64,000 nucleotides of DNA from Microcystis wesenbergii NRERC-220 (GTDB taxonomy: Bacteria; Cyanobacteriota; Cyanobacteriia; Cyanobacteriales; Microcystaceae): contig NZ_JAVSJA010000001.1 in NCBI RefSeq assembly GCF_032027425.1, positions 2,307,501 through 2,371,500 on the forward strand, in the 5' to 3' direction. The notes under the pieces were generated by a model, which saw nothing but the letters and a program-made list of their open reading frames with translations, ran no database searches and was not told the origin of the DNA. Positions 29,225 to 37,963 of this stretch are shown here, in pieces. Every line of letters begins with the position of its first letter. The first letter of the stretch is position 1. Both the position numbers and the translations under genes were made by a program.

Positions 29225-30736
29225 CTAGGCTTTCTGTTCCTGTTTAGATTTATGTAGGGGATCCATATAAATCTCTAAGCGCTTAAATACCAGAGAGGAA
29301 AGGGTAGTTAAAACCAAATAAACTAAAGCAACAGCGATATAAATCTCGAAAGCTTTATAGGTAGTGGCTACCATTAATTGACCTTGCCGGAATAATTCTT
29401 CAAAACCGATTACTGCCGCTAAACTGGTATCTTTAATTAGGGTGATAAATTCATTCCCCAACGGTGGCAACATCCGGCGAAACGCTTGGGGAAAAATCAC
29501 CTCGCGCATGGTTTGCACCGGGGACATTCCTAAACTAGAACAAGCTTCCCATTGACCATTATCGATCGATTGAATACCGCCGCGCATAATTTCAGCTAAA
29601 TAGGCCGCCACATTTAAACTTAGGGCAAATAGGGCTGCTGGTAAACGATCTAAGTCGATATTTAAGCCAATTTCTCGGAACAACCCGGGCAAACCAAAAT
29701 AGATCAAGAATAATTGCACCAGCATCGGTGTTCCCCGAAAGAAATCCACATAGATGCGGCAAATTGTTTTTAACCATTTGTAGGGAGAAATCAGGGCAAT
29801 GGCCACTAAAGTTCCACCAATTAACCCGAACAGAAAAGACAGAACCGTTAACAGAATTGTCCAAGGAACCCCTTTAACAATCAGGTTATAGAATAATTCT
29901 CCCCAGTTAAAACTCGATTCCTGTAAATTCTTTAAAGCTGGGGCAACTAAAGGTAATTCTGGCGGTTTTTCTCCAAACCATTGCCGAAAAATAGCATCGT
30001 ACCGACCACTTTCTATGACTCGACCGAGAGCATCATTAATTAACTGGAGATAGGGGGAATTTTTGGGTAAAGCAATCCCGTAGAATTCCTCCGTTAATAA
30101 TTCTCCGACCACTTTTACTCCCCGTAAACCCGCTTGTTTAATTGCATACAAAGTCACGGGTTTATCGTTAACTACCGCATCAACTCGACCATTAATTAAT
30201 TCCTGCAAAGCTAAAGCCGCCGAGTCAAATTGACTAACTGTTGCCCCCGGTATTTTTGTCGCTTCTAAGGCTCCCGTAGTGCCAATTTGGACGGCAATTC
30301 TTTTGCCTTTTAAGTCTTCAAAATTTTTAATCGTCTGATTATCTTCCCGAACAGCGATCGCTAAACCAGCCTTAAAATAAGGTCGAGAAAAAGAAATCGC
30401 TTGGGCGCGTTCGGCGGTGATGGTCATACCACTAATAGCGGCTTCCACTGTTCTCGCTTGTAGAGCCGGAATAATGCCATCAAAGGGTAAATTTCTAAAG
30501 TCAATATTGAGATCGGCTTCTTTGCCAATCGCTCGCATTAAATCGATATCAAACCCGGTTAATTGTCCCCCTTGTTGAAATTCAAAGGGCGGAAAAGTCG
30601 CTTCTGTGGCGACTCGAAAAGGATTAGGAGGGGTCTGAGAAAAAGCCGGAATAACACTTAATCCGAGCGCCAAGACTAATCCTAACAAGGCAAAGATGAC
30701 TCTCTGCACCACCCGCCCTCGCCAAAATTTAATCAT
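29225..30736 (-). CDS. bgtB: Amino-acid ABC transporter, fused substrate-binding protein and permease
   Basis: 503 residues. A signal peptide/helix (VIFALLGLVLALGLSVIPAFS) is followed by a type-3 periplasmic solute-binding domain (about 38-255; FPPFEFQQGGQLTGFDIDLM, GIALPKNSPYLQLINDAL). A membrane permease domain of the His/Glu/Gln type follows, with EAA-loop-like EACSSLGMSPVQTMREVIFPQAFR. This binding-protein/permease fusion matches BgtB of Synechocystis, which with BgtA imports basic amino acids and glutamine. It is divergent from its ATPase gene with 198 bases between them. Confidence 0.9.
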   Translation of the reverse strand: MIKFWRGRVVQRVIFALLGLVLALGLSVIPAFSQTPPNPFRVATEATFPPFEFQQGGQLTGFDIDLMRAIGKEADLNIDFRNLPFDGIIPALQARTVEAAISGMTITAERAQAISFSRPYFKAGLAIAVREDNQTIKNFEDLKGKRIAVQIGTTGALEATKIPGATVSQFDSAALALQELINGRVDAVVNDKPVTLYAIKQAGLRGVKVVGELLTEEFYGIALPKNSPYLQLINDALGRVIESGRYDAIFRQWFGEKPPELPLVAPALKNLQESSFNWGELFYNLIVKGVPWTILLTVLSFLFGLIGGTLVAIALISPYKWLKTICRIYVDFFRGTPMLVQLFLIYFGLPGLFREIGLNIDLDRLPAALFALSLNVAAYLAEIMRGGIQSIDNGQWEACSSLGMSPVQTMREVIFPQAFRRMLPPLGNEFITLIKDTSLAAVIGFEELFRQGQLMVATTYKAFEIYIAVALVYLVLTTLSSLVFKRLEIYMDPLHKSKQEQKA

Positions 30737-30880
30737 TTTTTAATTGTTTCTCCTTGATTTTTTTGCTCAATTAAGTTAATAATTTCGTCCTACTTCCCAC
30801 CCAAGACAGATGTAGAGAGACTATTTGAGTATTATGATTATTCCTCTTGATAAAATGTCGTCAAGGATACAATTTAGCAG

Positions 30881-30923
30881 AAACTAATCTGGATACTTTT
30901 ATACAGAATGTAAAATTTTCTAC
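30881..30923 (-). promoter_or_regulatory. Candidate NtcA-activated promoter for bgtB
   Basis: GTAAAATTTTCTAC at 30910-30923 is a perfect GTA-N8-TAC NtcA site. Reading on the minus strand, 23 bases after it lies TAGTTT (30886-30881), a TAN3T -10 box at the spacing of class II NtcA promoters. On the plus strand the site ends only 11 bases before the bgtA ATG, so there it could at most repress. The pattern is short enough to arise by chance, so this is a prediction. Confidence 0.5.
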
Positions 30924-30934
30924 GAGAGGATATT

Positions 30935-31690
30935 ATGACCACTACCACCCCTGTGATTGTCACTGAAGGTTTACGCAAAAGTTACGGCTCTTTAGAGGTA
31001 CTTAAAGGAGTTACAGGCACTCTTTATCAAGGGGATGTGGTATCGGTAATCGGTCCCTCTGGCTGCGGTAAAAGTACCTTTTTACGCTGTCTCAATCGTT
31101 TGGAAACAATTAACGGCGGCCGCTTGGAGGTGATGGGGATTGACATCTCTTCCCCGAAGTTAAATCAATCGGTCCTCCGCAACTTACGCAGCCGGGTAAG
31201 TATGGTGTTTCAACACTTTAATCTTTTTCCCCATCTCACCGTTTTGCAAAACTTGATGTTAGCTCCCAAGCAAGTGTTACACCACTCGGAAAATGAGGCT
31301 AAAGATACGGCAATTCATTATCTGGAAAAGGTGGGATTAGCCGCAAAAGCCGATGTTTATCCCGACCAATTATCGGGAGGACAAAAACAACGGGTGGCGA
31401 TCGCTCGCAGTCTCTGCATGAAACCAGAGGTGATTTTATTTGATGAACCCACTTCGGCCCTGGATCCGGAATTAGTCGGGGAAGTGTTAAACGTTATGCG
31501 TCAATTGGCCGATGAGGGGATGACTATGGTAGTCGTCACCCACGAAATGCAGTTCGCTAAGGAAGTCTCTAACAAGGTTTTGTTCTTTAATCAAGGTGTG
31601 ATCGAAGAAGCAGGCGCTCCCGACACCTTCTTTAATAATCCCCACAGCGAGCGCCTACAAGCCTTTTTAAGTCGTATCAATAGTAACTAG
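30935..31690 (+). CDS. bgtA: Amino-acid ABC transporter ATP-binding protein
   Basis: 251 residues with Walker [10 protein letters not shown] (near residue 39), the Q-loop [13 protein letters not shown] signature [15 protein letters not shown] and Walker [13 protein letters not shown]. It is a typical polar amino acid transporter ATPase (GlnQ/HisP class). It supplies energy to the divergently encoded BgtB permease. The start ATG follows GAGAGGATATT. Confidence 0.92.
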   Translation: MTTTTPVIVTEGLRKSYGSLEVLKGVTGTLYQGDVVSVIGPSGCGKSTFLRCLNRLETINGGRLEVMGIDISSPKLNQSVLRNLRSRVSMVFQHFNLFPHLTVLQNLMLAPKQVLHHSENEAKDTAIHYLEKVGLAAKADVYPDQLSGGQKQRVAIARSLCMKPEVILFDEPTSALDPELVGEVLNVMRQLADEGMTMVVVTHEMQFAKEVSNKVLFFNQGVIEEAGAPDTFFNNPHSERLQAFLSRINSN

Positions 31691-31708
31691 GGTTGGCTGA
31701 ATTCAGGA

Positions 31709-31812
31709 GGCAAAAGGCAAAAGGCAAAAGGCAAAAGGCAAAAGGCAAAAGGCAAAAGGCAGCTTTATTCTCCCCACACCCCACACCCCACACCCCACAC
31801 CCCACACCCCAC
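31709..31812. repeat. Two adjacent heptamer tandem arrays
   Basis: 31709-31761 is (GGCAAAA) repeated seven times plus a partial unit. About 31772-31812 is CCCCACA repeated five to six times. The minus strand of the second array has six GGGG runs spaced by TGT and could fold into a G-quadruplex. Slippage-prone; likely to vary between strains. Confidence 0.85.
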
Positions 31813-31887
31813 TTCTCCAACAATTGTAAAGAAATGTTACAATTATGCTGTCATAACAGCTTACCATCTTGACAGGGAGGAAAGATA

Positions 31888-32283
31888 GTGGTTATAGTAA
31901 GGACACATACCCGGGTAAACCAATTTAGTGATATGCAAGACAAGCAAAAAGTCACACTGTACCTTCCCCCTGGAGTCCATCGTCAACTAAAAATAAGGGC
32001 TGCGATCGATGAAGAATCGATGTCAGGGCTGGTGGAAAAAGCGATCGCTTTCTACCTAAAATACCCCGAAAAGGTAGAAGAAATCGAAGCCGCCGCCTAT
32101 GGCAAAACCTATCAGGTTCATGTCTGTCCCGAGTGTGATGCCGCCTTAGTAATGAAAGAAGATCGGCTAAGGTCGATCAAACGCCAGCCCGGAATAGTCG
32201 GCGACGAGTTCCCGCTCGAAGTTCCCGAACCCGTCGGGGCCCAAGCAACCGCAGAGGGAGAAGCAGCCTTAGTTCCCTGCTAA
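31888..32283 (+). CDS. Ribbon-helix-helix-like small protein upstream of ycf46
   Basis: 131 residues from the GTG at 31888, which has GGGAGGAAAG just upstream; an ATG at 31933 would give 116. The middle matches a ribbon-helix-helix-type segment: QKVTLYLPPGVHRQLKIRAA then a helix ESMSGLVEKAIAFYLKYPEKV. After it comes a C-x2-C pair (HVCPECDAALV) and an acidic tail. It is 79 bases upstream of ycf46 on the same strand. In Synechocystis the small gene slr0373 precedes the ycf46 homologue slr0374, and this arrangement resembles that. DNA binding is inferred. Confidence 0.75.
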   Translation: MVIVRTHTRVNQFSDMQDKQKVTLYLPPGVHRQLKIRAAIDEESMSGLVEKAIAFYLKYPEKVEEIEAAAYGKTYQVHVCPECDAALVMKEDRLRSIKRQPGIVGDEFPLEVPEPVGAQATAEGEAALVPC

Positions 32284-32362
32284 ACTCTCAGTAGCCGAAC
32301 AAGGCATCTACAGCCATCAGCCGCCCAAGGTCAAAACCGTTACCACAAATAGGGTCGATGTT

Positions 32363-33874
32363 ATGAAAGAAGAGCTAGAAATTCTCGTCAAGGCTCAGTA
32401 CCCCCTGATTTACCTCGTCACCTCCGAGGAGGAAAGGGCGGAAGAAGCCATCAGCAAAATAGCCCAACTAAATACACAACATCGACGGGTGTTTGTCTGG
32501 ACTGTCACCCACGGCATGATCGAACAGGGTCAACCGCGCCAAACCAGTCAACATAATACCGTATCTCCAGAAGCGGCGATCGAATGGGTAGTGCGTCAAC
32601 GGGAAGCGGGCATCTACATCTTCAAAGACCTGCATCCGTTCATCACTTCCGCCCCGGTCACTCGCTGGTTAAGAGATGCAATCGCCAGCTTTAAAGGAAC
32701 CGAAAAAATCATTATTTTAATGTCTCCCCTGCAAGAAGTCCCCATAGAACTAGAGAAAGACGTAGTAGTTCTAGATTTTCCCCTGCCGGACATGGGAGAG
32801 TTAGATACGGTTCTCTCGCAACACCTAGGCAAAAATCAAAATCGCCGTACCACCACAGAGGTCCGGGAAAAACTCCTGAAAGCGGCCTTGGGCTTAACCA
32901 AAGATGAAGCCGAAAAAGTTTACCGCAAAGCCCATGTAAAAGCGAACAAATTGACGGAAGACGAGGTAGAAATCGTCCTTTCCGAGAAAAAACAACTGAT
33001 TCGCCGCAACGGAATTTTAGAATACGTTGAAGAAGACGAGACCATCAATGCCGTCGGCGGTCTGGAAGAATTAAAAAAATGGTTAAAACAGCGCTCGAAC
33101 GCGTTTACAGAAAGAGCCAGAGGCTACGGACTCCCCCAACCGAAAGGGATGCTAATTTTAGGAGTACCCGGCTGTGGTAAGTCCTTAATCGCTAAAACCA
33201 CCTCGCGTCTCTGGAGTTTACCGCTCCTGCGCTTAGATATGGGACGGGTTTACGATGGTTCCATGGTGGGACGGTCCGAGGCTAACCTGCGTAATGCCTT
33301 AAAAACTGCCGAATCCATCTCTCCGGCGATTCTTTTCATCGATGAATTAGATAAAGCTTTTGCCGGTGGCACAGGATCCGCCGATTCCGATGGGGGAACC
33401 TCTAGCCGCATCTTCGGCTCCTTCCTGACTTGGATGCAGGAAAAAACCTCGCCCGTCTTCGTTATGGCCACAGCTAACCGGATTGAACGGCTACCGGGGG
33501 AATTTCTCCGCAAGGGGCGCTTCGATGAAATCTTCTTTGTCGATTTGCCCAATTCCGAAGAAAGACAAGATATCTTTAATATTCACCTGACTAAACGACG
33601 CTCCGACATTTCTCGCTTCGATTTGGAGCAGTTAGCCAAGGTATCCGATGGGTTTTCCGGTGCGGAAATAGAACAGGCGCTGATTGCCGCCATGTATGAG
33701 GCCTTCGCCCAAGATCGCGAATTCACGCAATTGGACATTATTGCGGCGATTAAGGCGACTCTGCCCCTATCTCGCACCATGACCGAACAGGTAACTGCCC
33801 TGCGTGATTGGGCCAGACAACGCGCCCGACCTGCTTCGGCCTCCGTCGCTGAGTACCAGCGATTGGAGTTCTAA
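32363..33874 (+). CDS. ycf46: Ycf46-type AAA+ ATPase
   Basis: 503 residues. An N-terminal about 200-residue domain specific to this family (LVTSEEERAEEAISKIAQL, LKDLHPFIT-like segment) is followed by an AAA module with Walker A GVPGCGKSL (near residue 269), Walker B ILFIDELDKAF, sensor MATANRIERLPGEFLRKGRFD and the arginine finger. The gene is also found in chloroplast genomes of red algae as ycf46. Its substrate is not established; in Synechocystis the operon responds to stress. It lies between the RHH-like gene and DUF1257, same strand. Confidence 0.92.
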   Translation: MKEELEILVKAQYPLIYLVTSEEERAEEAISKIAQLNTQHRRVFVWTVTHGMIEQGQPRQTSQHNTVSPEAAIEWVVRQREAGIYIFKDLHPFITSAPVTRWLRDAIASFKGTEKIIILMSPLQEVPIELEKDVVVLDFPLPDMGELDTVLSQHLGKNQNRRTTTEVREKLLKAALGLTKDEAEKVYRKAHVKANKLTEDEVEIVLSEKKQLIRRNGILEYVEEDETINAVGGLEELKKWLKQRSNAFTERARGYGLPQPKGMLILGVPGCGKSLIAKTTSRLWSLPLLRLDMGRVYDGSMVGRSEANLRNALKTAESISPAILFIDELDKAFAGGTGSADSDGGTSSRIFGSFLTWMQEKTSPVFVMATANRIERLPGEFLRKGRFDEIFFVDLPNSEERQDIFNIHLTKRRSDISRFDLEQLAKVSDGFSGAEIEQALIAAMYEAFAQDREFTQLDIIAAIKATLPLSRTMTEQVTALRDWARQRARPASASVAEYQRLEF

Positions 33875-34008
33875 CAGACTTTCGCCCGCTCCCAACGGGA
33901 TGAAAGGCTAGTTCTCAGGGACTAGCAATGCCTCGCAAAGCCGCTTGGCGGCACTCTTTAACTCTCGATCTGTTGTTGTTGATTCTTATCTACAAAGAGG
34001 AAATTCCA

Positions 34009-34362
34009 ATGTCTCATTTTAGCACTCTCCGGACCAAAATCACCGATGCCGAAATCCTCAAAGCTTCTCTCCGCGACCTCGGCATTAGCGTGAAAACTGA
34101 AGCCGATGTTCGTGGTTACAACGGTCAACGGGTTCGCTCCGACATCGTTGCTGTTCTCGATGGCGAATATGATCTCGGTTGGTCTCGCAATAGCGACGGC
34201 AGTTTCGATTTAATCGCTGACCTCTGGGGTGTAGCCAAAAAACACAATCAAACCGAATTGATCAACTCGATCAACCAAAAATACGCTGTGAACAAAACCC
34301 TATCCGAAGTGAAACAGCGTGGTCTGCAAAACGCTAACGTTAAGCTAGTCGTTCAAAGCTAA
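34009..34362 (+). CDS. ycf35: DUF1257 (Ycf35-like) protein
   Basis: 117 residues from the ATG at 34009, which has AAAGAGGAAATT before it; an upstream in-frame start at 33928 gives an implausible N-terminus. The sequence MSHFSTLRTKITDAEILKAS, VRGYNGQRVRSDIVAVLDG and YDLGWSRNSDGSFDLIADLWG is typical of DUF1257, known as Ycf35 in red-algal plastids. Function unknown. The 134-base gap after ycf46 contains small hairpins (for example GCCGCTTGGCGGC near 33941) that may be processing sites. An intrinsic terminator follows. Confidence 0.88.
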   Translation: MSHFSTLRTKITDAEILKASLRDLGISVKTEADVRGYNGQRVRSDIVAVLDGEYDLGWSRNSDGSFDLIADLWGVAKKHNQTELINSINQKYAVNKTLSEVKQRGLQNANVKLVVQS

Positions 34363-34387
34363 GATTTACAGCGCGTTCCCAAGCCTA

Positions 34388-34417
34388 GGGGTTGACCAGT
34401 TCGGTTAACCCTTTTTT
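34388..34417 (+). terminator. Rho-independent terminator after DUF1257
   Basis: The inverted arms GGGTTGACC and GGTTAACCC enclose a short AGTTC loop and are followed by six T's. It ends the RHH-ycf46-ycf35 unit. Confidence 0.85.
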
Positions 34418-34462
34418 CTGTCTGTGGGGTATGTTAAGAATAGTAAAATTAACTTGACAAAA

Positions 34463-35110
34463 ATGCTCCGACCCGAAGAAAGAACTAAATTCGATCCGAC
34501 CAAAGACAGCGATTTTTATGCTTTTCCCCGCTTCGTCACCCACGTGGATGAGGGTTTTATCGATCGATTAACCGCTCTCTACCGAGAGATATTATCGCCG
34601 AATACACGCATTTTAGACCTGATGAGCAGCTGGGTGTCCCATTTACCGGAGGAGATGGAATTTGAGCATATCGAAGGTCACGGGATGAATGGGGAGGAGT
34701 TAGCCAAAAATCCCCGCTTGCATAGTTATTTTGTCCAAGACCTCAATGCACAGCCAAAATTGCCCCTAGAGGATAGTTCTTTTGATGCGGTGTTAATCAC
34801 GGTGTCGGTGCAGTATTTGCAGTATCCAGAGGCGATTTTTGCGGAACTGTATCGCATTTTAAAGCCTAATGGTCTGGTGGTGGTCAGTTTTTCCAATCGG
34901 ATGTTTTACCAAAAAGCGATCGCTGTTTGGCGCGATAATAGCGATTTAGGCCGGGTAGCGTTAGTGAAATCCTATTTTAAATCGGTGGCGGGATTTAGGG
35001 AAGTACAGGGGATCGTTCGTCCTGCTACTACCCCCAGTTTCCTGCAAATGTTAGGAATTATGGTCGCTGATCCCTTCTATGCAGTGATAGGAAAAAAGAA
35101 TCCTCTCTAG
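34463..35110 (+). CDS. Class I methyltransferase-fold protein without glycine-rich motif
   Basis: 215 residues from the ATG at 34463; a GTG 13 codons upstream overlaps the terminator side and is less likely. The fold is visible from ILDLMSSWVSHLPEE (motif I position), FDAVLITVSVQYLQYP (motif IV-like) and ILKPNGLVVVSFSNRMF (motif VI-like). The usual GxGxG of motif I is replaced by LMSSWVSH, so SAM binding may be altered. It is conserved-looking and probably a real gene, but the substrate is unknown. Confidence 0.75.
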   Translation: MLRPEERTKFDPTKDSDFYAFPRFVTHVDEGFIDRLTALYREILSPNTRILDLMSSWVSHLPEEMEFEHIEGHGMNGEELAKNPRLHSYFVQDLNAQPKLPLEDSSFDAVLITVSVQYLQYPEAIFAELYRILKPNGLVVVSFSNRMFYQKAIAVWRDNSDLGRVALVKSYFKSVAGFREVQGIVRPATTPSFLQMLGIMVADPFYAVIGKKNPL

Positions 35111-35157
35111 GATTGTAATCATCGTTAACACTCCTAGGGTTATTCCTAATATTGACT

Positions 35158-35340
35158 CTCCCCCGCTAACCGCTCGCGCGGTGTAGCGGGGGATTCTCGG
35201 TTCATAGGCTTTTAACTAGATCGACTGGGTTTAACCCGGTCGATCCCCGTCAAATCGCCTCCGCGAGCATTTTCTAACACGGTCAGTCCGACCGCGTTTT
35301 TGCCTCGATTCTCCCCCGATGTCGGGGGGGTTGCCTTTTG
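35158..35340. other. GC-rich cluster of hairpins, possible structured RNA or repeat
   Basis: Four strong inverted repeats follow one another: CCCCCGCTA...TAGCGGGGG with an inner ACCGC/GCGGT arm (35160-35194), ATCGACTGGGTT/ACCCGGTCGAT (35219-35244), CGGTC/GACCG followed by GTTTTT (35279-35300), and CCCCCGATGTCGGGGG (35312-35327). The block is much more GC-rich than its surroundings and has no coding frame. It lies between convergent genes. It could be a decayed IS end or a non-coding RNA; I cannot name it. Confidence 0.5.
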
Positions 35341-35383
35341 CCTGTTGCCTCATCTCAACAAGCAATTTAAATGCGCGGGCAGC

Positions 35384-37417
35384 TTACTTTTGACCGTTAC
35401 CCTGCATAGCTAAAACCGCATCGCGCAGTTTATCCGGCACTTCTTGCAGGTGATCCTCATCCCACCGGAAGAAACCGACCCCCATAGTCAGAGAACGCAA
35501 TTCAACGATCAAATCGTGCATTTCCGCTTGGGGGAGATAGGCCGTCACCTGATCCCAACCTTTCCACTCCCCAGAAGCTTCAAAACCCTGAATTTGACCG
35601 CGTTTACCACTGATTAACTGTAAAACCTTGGCGGTGTATTCTGAGGGAGCGAGAACCGTCACCGATAGAATTGGTTCTAATAAGACTGGATGACATTTAG
35701 GTAGTCCCTCCGTCATCGCTAGACGGGCCGCTTGTTTAAAAGCTTGTTCGGAACTATCGACACTGTGATAGGAACCATCGGTGAGGGTGACATCGATATC
35801 CACCACGGGGAAACCCAAAGGACCATGACCGAGATATTCCCGCACTCCCGTTTCCACCCCAGGGATATACTGTTTCGGGACAACACCACCGACAATGGTT
35901 TCATGGAAGTGGAAACCTTCCCCCCGGGCCAGGGGTTTAATATCGAGATACACATCACCAAAAGCACCGTGGCCGCCGGTTTGGTGTTTATAGCGTCCGT
36001 GGGATTTGGTACTGGCCTTGATTGTTTCCTTGTAGGGGACTTGGGGTAAATGGGTGGTCATCGGTAGATTATACTTGCGTGCTAGGCGATCGAGGGCCAC
36101 TTGCAGATGAATTTCTCCCTGTCCCCAAAGAATCACTTCTTTAGTGTCGCCGTGTTGTTCCCAGTAGAGGGAGGGATCTTCTTCGATCAGTTTTGTCAAA
36201 GCTGAACTTAATTTAACTTCATCCTTGCGATTTACGGCGGCAATGGCCAAGGCAAAGACGGGTTTGAGTTGTAAACCTTTGGGAAGATCGGGTTTTTGAC
36301 TGCCGCTGCTAACCACGTCTCCGGTGGCGATTCCCTCCAAACGACCGAGAGCGACAATTTCCCCCGCTTGCGCTTGCTGTAAGGGTTGTTGTTGTTGTCC
36401 CATGAGACGATAGATACCACCAATCCGCACACCGTTCAAGGCCATGCCATCGTTAAGGGTTCCCTGCCAGATTCGCCCTAGGGACAGGCGACCGCCCTGG
36501 GGAGTAAAATAGGTTTTGAGGATTTGTACCACTGCATCTCCATCCGCACTGGGATCGAGACCGCGACGGTTGGCAGTAATTGTCGGGGCCGGTGTTTCTT
36601 CCACTAAAGCGGTGAGGAGATGACGCACACCATAATCCCGTTCCGCCATACCGAAGAACACGGGTACTATCTGATCGGCTCCCAGTTCTTGTTTTAAGTC
36701 TTGGAGAATTTCTTCCCGGGAGGGGTTAATATCTTCGAGGAGTTCTTCTAAAAGATGATCGTCAAATTCGGCGATCGTTTCCAGCATTTCTTGTCGAGCG
36801 CTCTGTTCTTCTTCCTTGAGGTGGTCGGGTAAAGCTACAGGATCGGCGGGACTGTTAGCATGGTAATGATAAGCCTGTTCGTTGATTAAATCGATAAATC
36901 CGATAATTTCGTTATTCTGACGGATAGGATATTGCTGGGGAACGAGGGGACGACTAGAAACGGATTTGAGAGCTTGTAGGACTTCGTTAAAGTGACTATT
37001 ACAGCGATCCATCTTGTTGATGAAGATTAGATGCGGAATTTCCCAATCATCGAGGAATTTTAGCAAGGGAGCCAGGGTGAGAACTCGATCGACCACTGGT
37101 TCACAAACGATAATAGCAGCACCGGCCCCGACCAGGGCATTATAGGTTTCACTGGCAAATTCGATCGAACCGGGGCAATCGAGAAAGGTAAAATTTAGGT
37201 CTTGGTATTGACTATGGGCAACGGAAACTTCTACACTCATCTGTCGATCCCGCGCTTGCGTGGAACTATCACCGACGGTATTGCGATCGCTGATTTTTCC
37301 TTTTCTGGTGATCGCTCCTGTGACGAAAAGTAAACTTTCCAGTAAGGAGGTTTTGCCACTGGAGTAGGGGCCGACAAGGGCCACATTACGGGTGTTTGCT
37401 CCGGTACTTTGGTTCAT
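35384..37417 (-). CDS. EF-G-like translational GTPase paralogue
   Basis: 677 residues with EF-G domain order. The G domain has P-loop GPYSSGKTS and NKMDR (G4). Domain II follows, then domains III-V with GEIHLQVALDRL and the domain IV/V segments HGRYKHQTGGHGAFGDVYLDI. The G3 motif reads D80-C-P-G-S84, so the histidine of DTPGH, needed for GTP hydrolysis in EF-G, is a serine. It is therefore not the housekeeping EF-G but the EF-G-like (FusA2-type) group of unknown role. It has no str-operon neighbours. Confidence 0.88.
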   Translation of the reverse strand: MNQSTGANTRNVALVGPYSSGKTSLLESLLFVTGAITRKGKISDRNTVGDSSTQARDRQMSVEVSVAHSQYQDLNFTFLDCPGSIEFASETYNALVGAGAAIIVCEPVVDRVLTLAPLLKFLDDWEIPHLIFINKMDRCNSHFNEVLQALKSVSSRPLVPQQYPIRQNNEIIGFIDLINEQAYHYHANSPADPVALPDHLKEEEQSARQEMLETIAEFDDHLLEELLEDINPSREEILQDLKQELGADQIVPVFFGMAERDYGVRHLLTALVEETPAPTITANRRGLDPSADGDAVVQILKTYFTPQGGRLSLGRIWQGTLNDGMALNGVRIGGIYRLMGQQQQPLQQAQAGEIVALGRLEGIATGDVVSSGSQKPDLPKGLQLKPVFALAIAAVNRKDEVKLSSALTKLIEEDPSLYWEQHGDTKEVILWGQGEIHLQVALDRLARKYNLPMTTHLPQVPYKETIKASTKSHGRYKHQTGGHGAFGDVYLDIKPLARGEGFHFHETIVGGVVPKQYIPGVETGVREYLGHGPLGFPVVDIDVTLTDGSYHSVDSSEQAFKQAARLAMTEGLPKCHPVLLEPILSVTVLAPSEYTAKVLQLISGKRGQIQGFEASGEWKGWDQVTAYLPQAEMHDLIVELRSLTMGVGFFRWDEDHLQEVPDKLRDAVLAMQGNGQK

Positions 37418-37963
37418 ACAGATACCCCCAACAATGATTTAGTGATTAGTTGCGGCGATTGGACGATATTTACACTCGATCGCCCTAGGAAATATACTGT
37501 CATAGCACTGAAAATTACTCTCAGGACGTATTTAGAAGTGAAAGGCCTGTCTTGCCATAATTTTGCCTAGTGCTACAGGTGTATTCTTTCTTACTCTTCA
37601 CCCTAACTCAGTCTCAAGCATTACATCCCATTCTCGCAATCTCTTGTAAAATCTCGCCTACTTTTAGTTAAGGAACTTGAATAAATGTTAACTAGGGTTT
37701 GCTAAATAAGTTTTTCGTGGGTGTGGGGTGTGGGGTGTGGGGTGTGGGGAAATGGGGAAATGGGGAGAATAAATAAAAATAATCTCCTGTCTCCTGAATC
37801 GGAGTCTCCTGAATCGGAGTCTCCTACCTCCAGGAAAAATTTTTTCAGCAAATGTTAACTAAGCTGTTGACTATCGAGAGTCTTTCTCCTCAACTGGATT
37901 TACAAAAACGAGAGGCAGCCTGATATAGTGAGAGGTCGGGATGATGTTTATCAAGCAATTTTT
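37418..37963. repeat. Gap with MITE-like element 37691-37862
   Basis: 37418-37680 is unassigned and should hold the promoter of the EF-G-like gene. 37691-37862 is an element with inverted ends: TAGGGTTTGCTAAATAAGTT at the left, TTTTTTCAGCAAATGTTAACTA at the right. Inside are four GTGTGGGG units (about 37722-37748) and a triple CTCCTGAATCGGAGT-type repeat (37784-37825). The last 100 bases should carry the ychF promoter. Confidence 0.7.

Noticed and set aside
31709-31812. CRISPR array
   Set aside because: Units are 7 bp and contiguous with no spacers; no cas genes in the window.
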